Part shown: piece by piece, positions 33,668 to 42,186 of the stretch
How the letters are laid out: each line of letters opens with the position of its first letter
Position numbering within the stretch: the stretch's first letter is position 1
Origin: Putridiphycobacter roseus
GTDB lineage: Bacteria; Bacteroidota; Bacteroidia; Flavobacteriales_D; Crocinitomicaceae
DNA: 64,000 nucleotides
Direction: 5' to 3'
NCBI RefSeq assembly: GCF_003234935.1
Contig: NZ_QKSB01000013.1
Location: forward strand, 18,975-82,974
Notes under the pieces: generated by a model
What the model was told of the DNA's origin: nothing
Databases searched by the model: none
Seen by the model: only the letters and a program-made list of their open reading frames with translations
Program-made: the position numbers and the translations under genes

Positions 33668-34141
33668 TTAAAAATCAAAAGCACTATTGAACAACCGACT
33701 TTTATCATTGACGGTCTCTTCCATACTGATCATACTTTCTGTTCTAATGATGCCATTTAGTGCATTTATTTTAAAGATGACCTTTTTCATGTGATTGGTG
33801 TCTTTACACCTAATTTTACAAAAAGCCCCAAATTGTCCTGTGGTAATATTTGCTACAGTGACCTCAGGTATTTTGATTAAGTCTTTCATTACTTTTTCCA
33901 AGCCTTTGGTCCGACTTAAAATGATACCGATATAAGCTGTTAAATTATAACCAATGACCTGGTAGTCTATATTTACAGAAGCTCCTTTTATTACCCCTTT
34001 TTGCTCCATTTTTTTTATCCTTAAATGAATGGTTGCAGGAGAAACATCAATCTGTTTGGCTATTTCTTTGTGTGTAATGTTAGCATTTTCAATTAATAAG
34101 GATAGAATCTGCTTGTCTGTTTTGTCGATTGTTCGAATCAT
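33668..34141 (-). CDS. Lrp/AsnC family transcriptional regulator
   Basis: A 157-residue regulator with an AsnC-type helix-turn-helix at residues 4-55 (DKTDKQILSLLIENANITHKEIAKQIDVSPATIHLRIKKMEQKGVI in blocks). A RAM ligand-binding domain spans about 65-145 (AYIGIILSRTKG, TVANITTGQFGAFCKIRCKDTNHM). Members respond to amino acids or related small molecules and bind as octamers or dimers. It is transcribed away from amt. Two 18-bp direct repeats in the shared intergenic region are candidate binding sites, suggesting it controls itself and amt; nitrogen sensing is an inference. Confidence 0.9.
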   Translation of the reverse strand: MIRTIDKTDKQILSLLIENANITHKEIAKQIDVSPATIHLRIKKMEQKGVIKGASVNIDYQVIGYNLTAYIGIILSRTKGLEKVMKDLIKIPEVTVANITTGQFGAFCKIRCKDTNHMKKVIFKINALNGIIRTESMISMEETVNDKSRLFNSAFDF

Positions 34142-34170
34142 GAGTGGGTAATGGTGGTAAAAATGAATTA

Positions 34171-34219
34171 TATTTTATAAAAGTATAAATATACTAAATT
34201 TTATTTTATAAAAGTGTAA
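34171..34219. promoter_or_regulatory. Paired 18-bp direct repeats, candidate Lrp-family operators
   Basis: TATTTTATAAAAGTATAA at 34171-34188 and TATTTTATAAAAGTGTAA at 34202-34219 differ at one base. They start 31 bases apart, close to three helical turns, so a protein would sit on one face. Each contains the palindrome TTTTATAAAA. They lie between the regulator start (34141) and the amt start. Confidence 0.7.
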
Positions 34220-34257
34220 TAACATGGCGGTCTACATTAGGTAATTTACATATTACT

Positions 34258-34265
34258 TATACTTG
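34258..34265 (+). promoter_or_regulatory. Possible -7 box of amt
   Basis: TATACTTG is one base off TAnnTTTG and lies 6 bases before the amt ATG at 34272, or overlaps the leader if the ATG at 34263 is not used. The operator-like repeats lie 40-90 bases upstream. Weak evidence. Confidence 0.35.
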
Positions 34266-34271
34266 CACTAT

Positions 34272-35456
34272 ATGAATAATGCAGACATAGCATGGATGCT
34301 TACCGCAACATGTTTGGTTTTTTTTATGACACCAGGACTTTCGTTTTTTTATGGTGGAATGGTGAGTAAGAAGAATATTATTAGCACCATGCTTCAGTCG
34401 TTTGTAGCTTTAGGTATTGTAACTATCTGGTGGGTGTTAGTAGGTTTTAGCCTTTGTTTTGGTGATAGTGTTTATGGATTTATAGGTAGCCCAATGACAT
34501 TTTTGGGGATGCGAGATGTTGGTTTAGCACCAAACGCATTACTAAGTCCAAATTTACCTATGATTTTGTTCGCTATGTTTCAGTTAAAATTTGCGGTAAT
34601 CACCCCTGCGTTGATTACCGGAAGTTTTGCTGAGCGGATTAATTTTAAGGGGTATTTATTATTTATACTATTATTTTCAACTTTTATTTATGCACCATTA
34701 TGTCACATGACTTGGCACCCGGATGGTTTGTTAAAGTTAGCAGGCGTACTCGATTATGCTGGGGGGACTGTTGTGCATATGTCGGCTGGTATTGCTGCTT
34801 TGACTGGAGCCATGGTTTTGGGTAGCAGAATTAACAAGACCAATCAACCCGTAAATATTCCATTTATTCTTTTAGGAACGGCTATGTTGTGGTTTGGCTG
34901 GTTTGGTTTTAATGCCGGATCGGCATTCGGAGCCAATGGTGAAGCGGCCATGAGTTTTGCTACCACTACTTGTGCCAGTGCAGCAGCTATGGTAACCTGG
35001 GTTTTAATCGATTTATTTAAGGGAAGGAAAGTTTCGGCAGTTGGTACCTGTATTGGTGCTGTAGTCGGTCTTGTAGCCATTACACCCGCAGCTGGTTTTG
35101 TTACTGTTTTACAAAGCTTAATTATTGGTGTGCTTGGTGCCTGTTTGAGTTATGCAGCAATAGTTGTAAAAAACAAAACGAAATTAGACGACACCTTAGA
35201 TGTATTTCCAACCCATGGAATTGCTGGAATCTTTGGCATGGTAGCAACCGCTGTTTTTGCAAAGGATGTAGGATTAATATATGGGGAGACAGAAACATTT
35301 ATTGTGCATTTAGTGGCGCTTATAGTGGTGTTTGTTTCCGTGTTTTTTATCTCCTTTCTTCTTTATAAAATTACCAATAAATTGATTCCTATGCGAGTAA
35401 ATAGGGACTTAGAAAACTTTGGTTTAGACCAAAGTCAACATAACGAACAATACTAA
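34272..35456 (+). CDS. amt: Ammonium transporter Amt
   Basis: A start at 34272 (MNNADIAWMLTATCLVFFMTP) is preferred over the ATG at 34263, because a -7-like box would overlap the earlier one. About 394 residues with eleven membrane helices. Family marks: MTPGLSFFYGGMVSKKN near the N-terminus; the first of the twin pore histidines in YAGGTVVHMSAGIAAL with DY before it; the second in DVFPTHGIAGIFGMV. The gene carries ammonium inwards. No glnB/glnK PII gene is adjacent, though amt and PII genes are usually paired; a 68-residue frame follows instead. The Lrp-type regulator is divergent. Confidence 0.94.
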   Translation: MNNADIAWMLTATCLVFFMTPGLSFFYGGMVSKKNIISTMLQSFVALGIVTIWWVLVGFSLCFGDSVYGFIGSPMTFLGMRDVGLAPNALLSPNLPMILFAMFQLKFAVITPALITGSFAERINFKGYLLFILLFSTFIYAPLCHMTWHPDGLLKLAGVLDYAGGTVVHMSAGIAALTGAMVLGSRINKTNQPVNIPFILLGTAMLWFGWFGFNAGSAFGANGEAAMSFATTTCASAAAMVTWVLIDLFKGRKVSAVGTCIGAVVGLVAITPAAGFVTVLQSLIIGVLGACLSYAAIVVKNKTKLDDTLDVFPTHGIAGIFGMVATAVFAKDVGLIYGETETFIVHLVALIVVFVSVFFISFLLYKITNKLIPMRVNRDLENFGLDQSQHNEQY

Positions 35457-35467
35457 ATAAATATAGC

Positions 35468-35674
35468 ATGAAAATTAATAAAGAAAAATTAGGAGAATTT
35501 ATCGCGAACATTCATAATATGGAAAGTGTAGTGGAGGTGTATTATGACAAAAAAAAGAACATGATTAACGAGTTAAAATGTTTGAATTATAATAGATACA
35601 AGGTCTACCATTATGCTTTGGCGGATTATTCAGAAAACATCCACAAATATAATCTGGTAATCCCAGGTGTGTAA
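35468..35674 (+). CDS. Small protein downstream of amt, function unknown
   Basis: A 68-residue frame 11 bases after the amt stop, on the same strand and likely co-transcribed. The sequence is charged and soluble, with helical N-terminal half (MKINKEKLGEFIANIHNMES) and a Tyr-rich second half (NYNRYKVYHYALADYSENIHKYNL). It is not a PII protein: too short, with no T-loop or family motif. The position where glnK often lies makes it a candidate partner of the transporter. No codon or homology evidence is available to prove it is expressed. Confidence 0.5.
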   Translation: MKINKEKLGEFIANIHNMESVVEVYYDKKKNMINELKCLNYNRYKVYHYALADYSENIHKYNLVIPGV

Positions 35675-35814
35675 ACCTGCAAACGTTAACTGTGGTTTTA
35701 ACAAAATGGAGGACAGATGGTGTAGGGATGGAAGTCATAAAATAATGCAACCATTTAAAATGAGTTAAAGTATAGGATACACGTGTATTCTAATAAGGAA
35801 TGAAGAGAGGGAAT

Positions 35815-35853
35815 CCCCCTTAACTAATTTTTTAGGTGGATTAGTTAAGGGGG
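35815..35853. repeat. Perfect 14-bp inverted repeat, REP/MITE-like
   Basis: CCCCCTTAACTAAT (35815-35828), spacer TTTTTAGGTGG, ATTAGTTAAGGGGG (35840-35853). The arms are perfect complements. No T run follows on either strand, so it is unlike the terminators in this window. AGAGGG occurs on both flanks. It lies just beyond the stop of the quinone oxidoreductase. Confidence 0.7.
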
Positions 35854-35870
35854 AAAAGAGGGAAGATTAT

Positions 35871-36854
35871 TTATTCAATTTTTATTACAATTTTGCCTTT
35901 AGCTCTTCCAGTTGCAAGATGAGTATAAGCGTCAATTGCTTTGGAGAACGGATAAACGGAATCAATAATGGGTTTGATTTTATCCGCTTCAATCATTGTT
36001 TTTATCAGGCCTAATTGTGCGCCATTTGGATGCATGAAAATATACTTATAAGTGGCTTCTTTTTCATGTAGTAGCGTTGTGAATGCTTCCGGTAATTTGT
36101 AGTCAGCCATACCAAACATTTTAGCACTCGCTTCATCTAATGGTCCAACAATACTTACTACAACTCCTCCTTTTTTAATTACTTGAAAAGCTTCCGCAGT
36201 ATAATTTTGTCCTAGCGTATCAAATACGATATCAACATCTTTAACTATGTGTTTGTAATCTTCTTTTTTATAATCAATCACCCGGTCAGCGCCAAGCGCT
36301 TGAACCCAACTTACATTATGGGTACTAGTAGTGGTATATACATAGGCTCCTTTTGCTTTTGCATACTGAATTGCAAAACTACCAACACCACCTGAACCTG
36401 CATGGATTAAAACCCTATCGTTTTCTTTAATTCCAGCGTTTTCTAGTGATTGTAAGGCGGTAAGACCAGCCAATGGAATACTTGCAGCTTCTTCAAAAGT
36501 AATGTTTATTGGTTTTAATGAAACTGCTGCATTGTTTACCGAAACAAACTCGGCAACCGTTCCCATTTGTTCTTGCGGTACTCTGGAATAAACCAAGTCT
36601 CCAATTTTAAAATCACTTACTTCTTCTCCTATCGCAACTACAATACCACTGACATCATAGGCTGAAGTGCTTGGGAAGGGTATTGGTAGCATGCCTTGTA
36701 ATTTCCCAAGTATAACCATGTTGTCAATTGGGTTAATGGCAGCAGCTTTTACTTCAATCAATACATCTTGTGCTTGAACGACTGGTTTTTCGATCTTATT
36801 AAAGGCTAAACTATCTTTAATCTCGCCATATTTAATTATTTGTAATGCTTTCAT
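35871..36854 (-). CDS. NADP-dependent quinone oxidoreductase (MDR superfamily)
   Basis: A 327-residue medium-chain reductase without the structural/catalytic zinc cysteines. The N-terminal catalytic domain has EVKAAAINPIDNMVILGKL and FPSTSAYDVSGIVVAIGEEV. SIPLAGLTALQSLENAGIKENDRVLIHAGSGGVGSFAIQYAKAKGAYVYTTTS (in blocks) is the nucleotide-binding fold, followed by GADRVIDYKKED. The gene is 90 bases downstream of the Crp-like regulator on the same strand and may be one of its targets. Substrate is unknown; enone or quinone reduction is usual. Confidence 0.88.
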   Translation of the reverse strand: MKALQIIKYGEIKDSLAFNKIEKPVVQAQDVLIEVKAAAINPIDNMVILGKLQGMLPIPFPSTSAYDVSGIVVAIGEEVSDFKIGDLVYSRVPQEQMGTVAEFVSVNNAAVSLKPINITFEEAASIPLAGLTALQSLENAGIKENDRVLIHAGSGGVGSFAIQYAKAKGAYVYTTTSTHNVSWVQALGADRVIDYKKEDYKHIVKDVDIVFDTLGQNYTAEAFQVIKKGGVVVSIVGPLDEASAKMFGMADYKLPEAFTTLLHEKEATYKYIFMHPNGAQLGLIKTMIEADKIKPIIDSVYPFSKAIDAYTHLATGRAKGKIVIKIE

Positions 36855-36944
36855 CTTTGTTTTTGTTTAAGTGTTTATACTAATTTGATACAAAGGTAAA
36901 GGAAAGTATTCCCAAGAAAATTGACCTAGGATAAGAAATGAAGT

Positions 36945-37514
36945 CTAGGCTTTTTTAGCGCGAATGCGACTTAAACTTTCTTGTGTAATTCCTAAATAAG
37001 ATGCAATATAATAATTGCGTGTACTTTGCTCAATATTTGGGTATTGTTTTAAAAACAAATCATACCTTTCGGTCGCTGTTAATTGTAGTTGGTTTAAAAT
37101 TCGCTTGTGCAAGCTCACTAAATGCCGCTCCAAAATATATCTTTGGAATGGCTCATACTCTGGAAACAATGTCAATATATGGTTAAGTGCTTTTGCGTCA
37201 AACTCAATCAGTTTAGAATCGGTAATACATGCTACGGTGAGTGTCGCTAATTCATGGTTATGAATGGCAATGTAATCACTAATCCACCAGTTCTCTATGG
37301 CGAACTGTAGCGTATGCTCTTTTCCATTCTTGTCCACACAAAATGACCTTAAACAACCACCGGTGACATAAAATGTTTTATTTACAGCTTGACCTTGACG
37401 TATTAAGATCGTTCCTTTGGGGTATTCTTTCACTTTACCAATTGAAAAAAGATACGCTTCTGCTTTGGGGCTAAGTTGGATTTGACTTTTTATTTTATCG
37501 ATTAACGCTTGCAA
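36945..37514 (-). CDS. Crp/Fnr-like regulator, cyclic-nucleotide-binding fold
   Basis: A 189-residue regulator. Residues about 10-120 form the cNMP-binding barrel (GKVKEYPKGTILIRQGQAVNKTFYVTGGCLRSFCVDKNGKEHTLQFA in blocks). The long dimer helix region is YEPFQRYILERHLVSLHKRILNQLQLTATERYDLFLKQYP. A compact HTH (RNYYIASYLGITQESLSRIRAKKA) ends the protein. The Crp phosphate-binding RxA motif is not seen, so a ligand other than cAMP, or none, is likely. This short form is common in Bacteroidota, often beside an oxidoreductase as here. Confidence 0.86.
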   Translation of the reverse strand: MQALIDKIKSQIQLSPKAEAYLFSIGKVKEYPKGTILIRQGQAVNKTFYVTGGCLRSFCVDKNGKEHTLQFAIENWWISDYIAIHNHELATLTVACITDSKLIEFDAKALNHILTLFPEYEPFQRYILERHLVSLHKRILNQLQLTATERYDLFLKQYPNIEQSTRNYYIASYLGITQESLSRIRAKKA

Positions 37515-37671
37515 AGTTTGGGTGGTTTAAATATTTTAAAAGCTGAAAATTTTTACTAGGACTAATGTAGTAATTAAAACGATCATTTTTTTATCTGCAC
37601 TTCAGTAATTTTGAATGATAAATTGGTTGGTTGGGCCAACCATTCTTTATGCATTCAGAAATGGTTTTTCT

Positions 37672-38178
37672 TTACCATGTTTTTACATAAAGAAATCTCT
37701 TTCCACGCGTTTGGGTATCCAATTCCGTTACATAGGTCATATTGAGTTTTTCCATGACGGCATTGGATGCCTTATTGCTTGGATTAACTGTTGCTATAAT
37801 TTCACTTAAATTCAGTGTGTTTTTGGCAAAATCTAGCCAAAACTTTCCAATTTCAGTGGCCAATCCTTTACCCCAATAATCTGGATGAAGAATAAAACCA
37901 AATTCATAATTATCTTTGTTTAAATACTGACATTTTAACAAGCCGGTAATGCCAATCAATTTATCTGCTTTCAAGGTAGTGATGCATAAAAATCCAAATT
38001 GCTCTTCTGCTGTTGAAATGAATGCTTCTTTTATTAATTGTTGCAATGCATCTTTTGAATAAACACTCCCTTTAAGGGTGGATTGCATTACCAAATGATT
38101 CTCACAGAATAAATGCGTTAAATCCTTCAGGTAGTCCTCTTTTAACAGGTTAAATCTTAATCGTTCCGTTTTATACAT
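37672..38178 (-). CDS. GNAT family N-acetyltransferase (RimJ/RimL type)
   Basis: A 168-residue acetyltransferase of the Acetyltransf_3 group. The opening is YKTERLRFNLLKEDYLKDL, the central strand is DNYEFGFILHPDYWGKGLATEIGKFWLDFA with the acetyl-CoA loop (YWGKGLATE), and NPSNKASNAVMEKLNMTYV is the typical closing motif. It likely acetylates an amino group on a protein N-terminus or small molecule. The spacing to the next same-strand gene is 26 bases. Confidence 0.87.
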   Translation of the reverse strand: MYKTERLRFNLLKEDYLKDLTHLFCENHLVMQSTLKGSVYSKDALQQLIKEAFISTAEEQFGFLCITTLKADKLIGITGLLKCQYLNKDNYEFGFILHPDYWGKGLATEIGKFWLDFAKNTLNLSEIIATVNPSNKASNAVMEKLNMTYVTELDTQTRGKRFLYVKTW

Positions 38179-38204
38179 GTTTCAAAATATGGCTTTTCTA
38201 AGCG

Positions 38205-38993
38205 TTAATTTTCCTGTATTTTGTTTGATGGATTCTCTAGCATTTGCATCAATTCAAAAGTAAAACTGTAAACATCTCCAGGCCAACGTGCTGATAAATA
38301 ATTTTTATCTCTCACGGTAAAACCTCTAGATAAATGATTGGTGTCATCTCGAAATATTGGTTTTGGACCTTTTAAAAAATTGCTGCTAGTAGATAATACT
38401 GAGGCCACTTCTTCCGCCACTGTTTTTTCTGGATAGGTAAGGTAGTAATCTTTTAACCATAATTTGGTTAAGCGATAAGCTAATAGTTCTTGAGATTTTA
38501 ATAGTGCTGTTGTTTTGTAGTTATAAATTACAGAATTTTTTGTCTCCGGATTAATGCTACGCGCAGCAAGTACGACACCATGACAGATAGCTGCAACTGG
38601 TTTTTCTTCCAAAAAAAAATGGACGATCAACTTTTGTAATATTTTAGATTCCAAATATTCTTTTACCCCTTTGTCGTGTCCGCCCGGTAACAATATGGCA
38701 TCAAAATCTTTTCCTATTAAAATATCGTATTTTAATGGGTTACAAAATTCGTTGCTTTTTTCCATTGCTTGGTATGCTTGTACGGCATCTTTCCTGGCTT
38801 TTAATACCGGTTTAAACAAACCGAGACCTTTCCCATTGAGCATTCTGCTATCTCCCGCAGCTTTTTTACCATCAGGTGTAGCAAAAACTATAGTATAATT
38901 TTGTTTGGATAATAACTGCCAAGGAATTGCGACTTCGGAAGGATCAAAGCCATAGCTAGGCAACGGGATTACTATTTTTTTTCTTCCTTTCAT
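38205..38993 (-). CDS. DJ-1/PfpI family protein (class I glutamine-amidotransferase-like)
   Basis: A 262-residue cytosolic protein. The nucleophile elbow is VAAICHGVVLAARS with Cys137 and the adjacent His138, as in HchA/Hsp31-type enzymes. ILLPGGHDKGVKEYLES supplies the acid-side loop. Members act as glyoxalases or deglycases, or hydrolyse small substrates; this one is closer to the larger Hsp31-like group by length, but I cannot choose. No chaperone features are visible. The GNAT gene is directly downstream. Confidence 0.83.
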   Translation of the reverse strand: MKGRKKIVIPLPSYGFDPSEVAIPWQLLSKQNYTIVFATPDGKKAAGDSRMLNGKGLGLFKPVLKARKDAVQAYQAMEKSNEFCNPLKYDILIGKDFDAILLPGGHDKGVKEYLESKILQKLIVHFFLEEKPVAAICHGVVLAARSINPETKNSVIYNYKTTALLKSQELLAYRLTKLWLKDYYLTYPEKTVAEEVASVLSTSSNFLKGPKPIFRDDTNHLSRGFTVRDKNYLSARWPGDVYSFTFELMQMLENPSNKIQEN

Positions 38994-39297
38994 ATGTCTT
39001 TATTATTCTAATTAACCATGCATCCAATTCTTTAACAAAAATACCCTCCTTGATAGGATTACTCTTTCGATAAATAAAATGGTAAACGCATAAAGCTTTT
39101 AAAGCTAAGGAGGATACTAAGGTAATAAATTCATTTGTTTTACAAAATAGATAGGCTAAATGCGTTTAGGGTATGAATCTTAAATTAGGCGGTATAACGC
39201 TATCATTCTATGGTATTAAAAGAAGAAATAAGAAAAAAGAATAGCGGTATTTCATTTATTAAAATAGTTGTAGTTTTGTCTTTTAAAAATTATGATC
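38994..39297. other. Intergenic region between divergent genes
   Basis: About 300 bases with no gene. It separates the DJ-1-like gene (reverse) from the T9SS repeat protein (forward). A -7-like box TAGTTTTG at 39271-39278 is placed for the forward gene. Nothing else stands out. Confidence 0.5.
39271..39278 (+). promoter_or_regulatory. Putative -7 box of the T9SS repeat-protein gene
   Basis: TAGTTTTG matches TAnnTTTG, 19 bases before the start at 39298. Confidence 0.45.
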
Positions 39298-40776
39298 ATG
39301 AAAAATAAATTAAATTTATTGTCTGTCTTTTTGTTATTATTTTCCTTCCACTCTTTTTCCTTGACTTATTTTGGGAGTAAAACCTTTTACAATCAAGCGA
39401 CTTTAGATAATTTTGGAAGTAATGGTTATACATATATCACAGGGAATTTATACATCTACGGTACGCAAATTAATGATTTAAGTAGTTTATCGACTATCGA
39501 TTCGGTAGGAGGTAAGTTGCATATCCATAACAATGATTCATTGACCTCCTTGATAGGGTTAGGCAGCCTTTCTTATGTGGGAATTGATTTATCTATTTTA
39601 CAAAATGATGCTTTGTTAAGCTTGAATGGCTTGAATAGTTTACTTAAAGTAGACAATAACTTAATTCTTGATGACAATCCTTTGCTAAACTCTATTGTAG
39701 CGCTCAATAATTTATCTGCTGTAGGTGGAAGTCTTAGAATCCATGATAATACGGCTTTAACTGCCTTGACTGGTTTAAATAACTTATCCAGTTTAGGTGC
39801 CATTTTAGAGGTGCTTGGAAACAATAGTTTAACATCCTTAAATGGCTTGTACAGTTATACAAGTCTCTATGGGGTTTATATTAAAGGGAACAACTCTTTA
39901 ACTTCCTTATCGGGATTAAATAATTTAACTAGTGTAGGGAATAATTTTACTATGGAAGAAAATTCGTCTTTGATTGATTTGACTGCTTTGAGCAATTTAA
40001 GTAGTATTTCAACTAATTTAACCATCACCAATAACCACCTATTATCCTCGTTGGCTGGTCTAGGTAATTTGACTACTATTGGTGGCGACTTTGAACTTAT
40101 TTACAATTCTGTATTGACTTCATTAAACGGTTTAGGTAGCTTAGCGACTATAGGAAGTGATTTTTATTTTACTGGAAATCCCGGTGTTTTAAATATGGAA
40201 GGCTTGGATGTCCTTTCCCAAATTAATAATGGTTTATTTATTACCAGTAGTTACGTAACATCATTGGATGGATTGGAAAGTTTAAATGGCGTAAACGGAC
40301 TTTATATAGAGGGAAATGATGATTTAACGACCTTAAATGGTTTGGATAATATTTCTTCTATAGGAGTGCAGCTTTACATTAAATATAACGACCAATTAAC
40401 GGACTATTGTGCGATAAGTCAGCTTTTTGAAAATGGAACTTTTACTGCTTCATATGATGTTGAAGATAATTTGTTTACCCCAACTCAGCAAGAAATGGAA
40501 AGTGATATTTGTAATACTTTGGGGCTGCAGGAAAATGAATTAATACCTGAAATTTTACTGTATCCAAACCCCACTCATGGGCAAATTAATATGGATTTAA
40601 AGGGATGGGGTAGTGTCAATATCAAAATACAGGATGCTATAGGAAGAACAGTATTGCAAGAAACTAAAGTGAATTCAGTTTTATACACTATGGATCTACA
40701 AGGAGAAACTGGAATATTGTTTATAACAGTGAGTAATGCGGACCATAGGAAGACATTCAAGGTAATAGTAGAATAA
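39298..40776 (+). CDS. Receptor-L-domain/LRR-like repeat protein with T9SS sorting tail
   Basis: The start is at 39298 (MKNKLNLLSVFLLLFSFHSFS, signal peptide), or two codons earlier at 39292. The body holds about a dozen repeats of 22-26 residues with the pattern 'SLTSLxGLxNLxSVGxxLxIxxN', e.g. NNSLTSLSGLNNLTSVGNNFTMEEN. This is typical of the receptor-L-domain-like solenoid. A C-terminal type A sorting domain (EILLYPNPTHGQINMDL...GRTVLQETK...VIVE) shows secretion by T9SS and surface attachment. A single Cys pair near residues 370-410 lies between repeats and tail. It resembles the frameshifted LRR gene at 4005-5326 in layout but not in repeat type. Confidence 0.88.
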   Translation: MKNKLNLLSVFLLLFSFHSFSLTYFGSKTFYNQATLDNFGSNGYTYITGNLYIYGTQINDLSSLSTIDSVGGKLHIHNNDSLTSLIGLGSLSYVGIDLSILQNDALLSLNGLNSLLKVDNNLILDDNPLLNSIVALNNLSAVGGSLRIHDNTALTALTGLNNLSSLGAILEVLGNNSLTSLNGLYSYTSLYGVYIKGNNSLTSLSGLNNLTSVGNNFTMEENSSLIDLTALSNLSSISTNLTITNNHLLSSLAGLGNLTTIGGDFELIYNSVLTSLNGLGSLATIGSDFYFTGNPGVLNMEGLDVLSQINNGLFITSSYVTSLDGLESLNGVNGLYIEGNDDLTTLNGLDNISSIGVQLYIKYNDQLTDYCAISQLFENGTFTASYDVEDNLFTPTQQEMESDICNTLGLQENELIPEILLYPNPTHGQINMDLKGWGSVNIKIQDAIGRTVLQETKVNSVLYTMDLQGETGILFITVSNADHRKTFKVIVE

Positions 40777-40849
40777 AGCTTGGTCGGCTAATAAAAAATT
40801 GTTAAGCTGTTATTTTTAGAGGTGTAACATATAGGTAGGCTTTAATGGT

Positions 40850-42091
40850 TTATTGCATGGTGTTAGAAAGCAATTCAATGACACCTAATGCTGCTTTTTC
40901 TCCCGAAATCATTGCTGCATTTAAGGAGCCGTTCAATTGGGTATCCCCTGCTAAAAAAATACTGTTGGTTAATTTGGTTTCAGAGGGATATATTTCATAT
41001 TTAAGACCATCTAATTTTGGTAAAGCTTTAGTAATTGGATAATGCTTTAAAAAAATAGCATTTTCTATCCCGCAATACAGCTTTAATTCTTTTTTAACTT
41101 CGTTAATTAATGCTTCAGGGGATAGTTGGTGTGGTTTTACGATTGTTACAGATAGTAAAGCCTGCTTTTCATTGGAAGTATTTGGATAAAATAGATTATT
41201 AATTAGGGCATTTTTATCTGCTATCAGTCCAATAAGCGGCTTTTGTATGACTTTAGCGTCGGTTTCAAAGTATAAATTATCACAAGAAAGCCAAGTCGTT
41301 TCTTGATTTCTTAAATTTTTAATAAGTGGACTGGCTTCTGTTGCCACAATGGTGTAGTCACTGACTAATTCCAAGCCAGAGGTAAGCGATATTTTACCTT
41401 CTTCTATGTTTTTTACCGTGGAATTAAAGAGGAAGGTAGTTTGTTTTAAATTATTTTTTAATTGATTAGGAATGGCTTCAATTCCTGTTTTTGGTAAGGC
41501 AGCAGAACCTTCACCAAACATTTTATATACAAACTCAAACATTCTACTAGAAGTTTGAAGTTCTGGCTCTAAGAATATTCCACTAAAAAAGGGTTGAAAG
41601 AATTGAGTGATAAATGCTGGTGAAAAACCAAAATTCACTAAATATGCATGAGTGGTTATTTCAGGCTTTAAAAAAATTTCAGCTAAGGTTGTTTTTTTCA
41701 GTAACTGATTAAGTTTTATAATTTTTAATTTATCCGCTATGCTCCCAATACCAGAGAATAAGGTTGGTAATAAAAAGGTTAAATCTCTTAAAGGGTCGCC
41801 AATTGTTTTTTGTTTGCCATTTTCAAAAATAGTGGCACCTGGTAGAAAATACTGTAAATCTAATTTTTGAAAATCCAAATATTTTTGTGCAGCAGGATAG
41901 GCGGTTAGCAGAACTTGAAAACCTCGATCTAAGGAATATCCATTCACTATATCCGTTTTAACCCTTCCTCCCGCACTTGCTGTCCCTTCAATTATAATAG
42001 GATGATAGCCATGTGTTTCTAAAACTGTTGCGGCAATAAGGCCGCTTATTCCAGCGCCAACGATATGTATTTTAGCTGCTTTTTTATGCAT
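40850..42091 (-). CDS. FAD-dependent amine-oxidase/desaturase-like oxidoreductase
   Basis: A 413-residue flavoprotein. The dinucleotide motif is IHIVGAGISGLIAATVLETHGYHPIIIEGTASAGGRVKTD in blocks (GAGISGL, then Glu at the end of the second strand and GGR). It belongs to the amine oxidase/phytoene desaturase/protoporphyrinogen oxidase group. The C-terminal FAD segment, SIFLAGDTQLNGSLNAAMISGEKAA, closes the fold. A role in carotenoid or isoprenoid desaturation is conceivable but no carotenoid genes are nearby. Confidence 0.85.
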   Translation of the reverse strand: MHKKAAKIHIVGAGISGLIAATVLETHGYHPIIIEGTASAGGRVKTDIVNGYSLDRGFQVLLTAYPAAQKYLDFQKLDLQYFLPGATIFENGKQKTIGDPLRDLTFLLPTLFSGIGSIADKLKIIKLNQLLKKTTLAEIFLKPEITTHAYLVNFGFSPAFITQFFQPFFSGIFLEPELQTSSRMFEFVYKMFGEGSAALPKTGIEAIPNQLKNNLKQTTFLFNSTVKNIEEGKISLTSGLELVSDYTIVATEASPLIKNLRNQETTWLSCDNLYFETDAKVIQKPLIGLIADKNALINNLFYPNTSNEKQALLSVTIVKPHQLSPEALINEVKKELKLYCGIENAIFLKHYPITKALPKLDGLKYEIYPSETKLTNSIFLAGDTQLNGSLNAAMISGEKAALGVIELLSNTMQ

Positions 42092-42186
42092 GTTTCGCTA
42101 ATTATTTATTTAAAGTATGTGATATTAAGAAATTCTTAGGTAAAACAAACTTTCATATGTATTGTACCCGAACCCTGTTTGTTTTT

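Noticed and set aside
35815..35853. Rho-independent terminator of the quinone oxidoreductase
   Set aside because: Perfect stem but no T run on either strand and a long spacer; more like a dispersed repeat.
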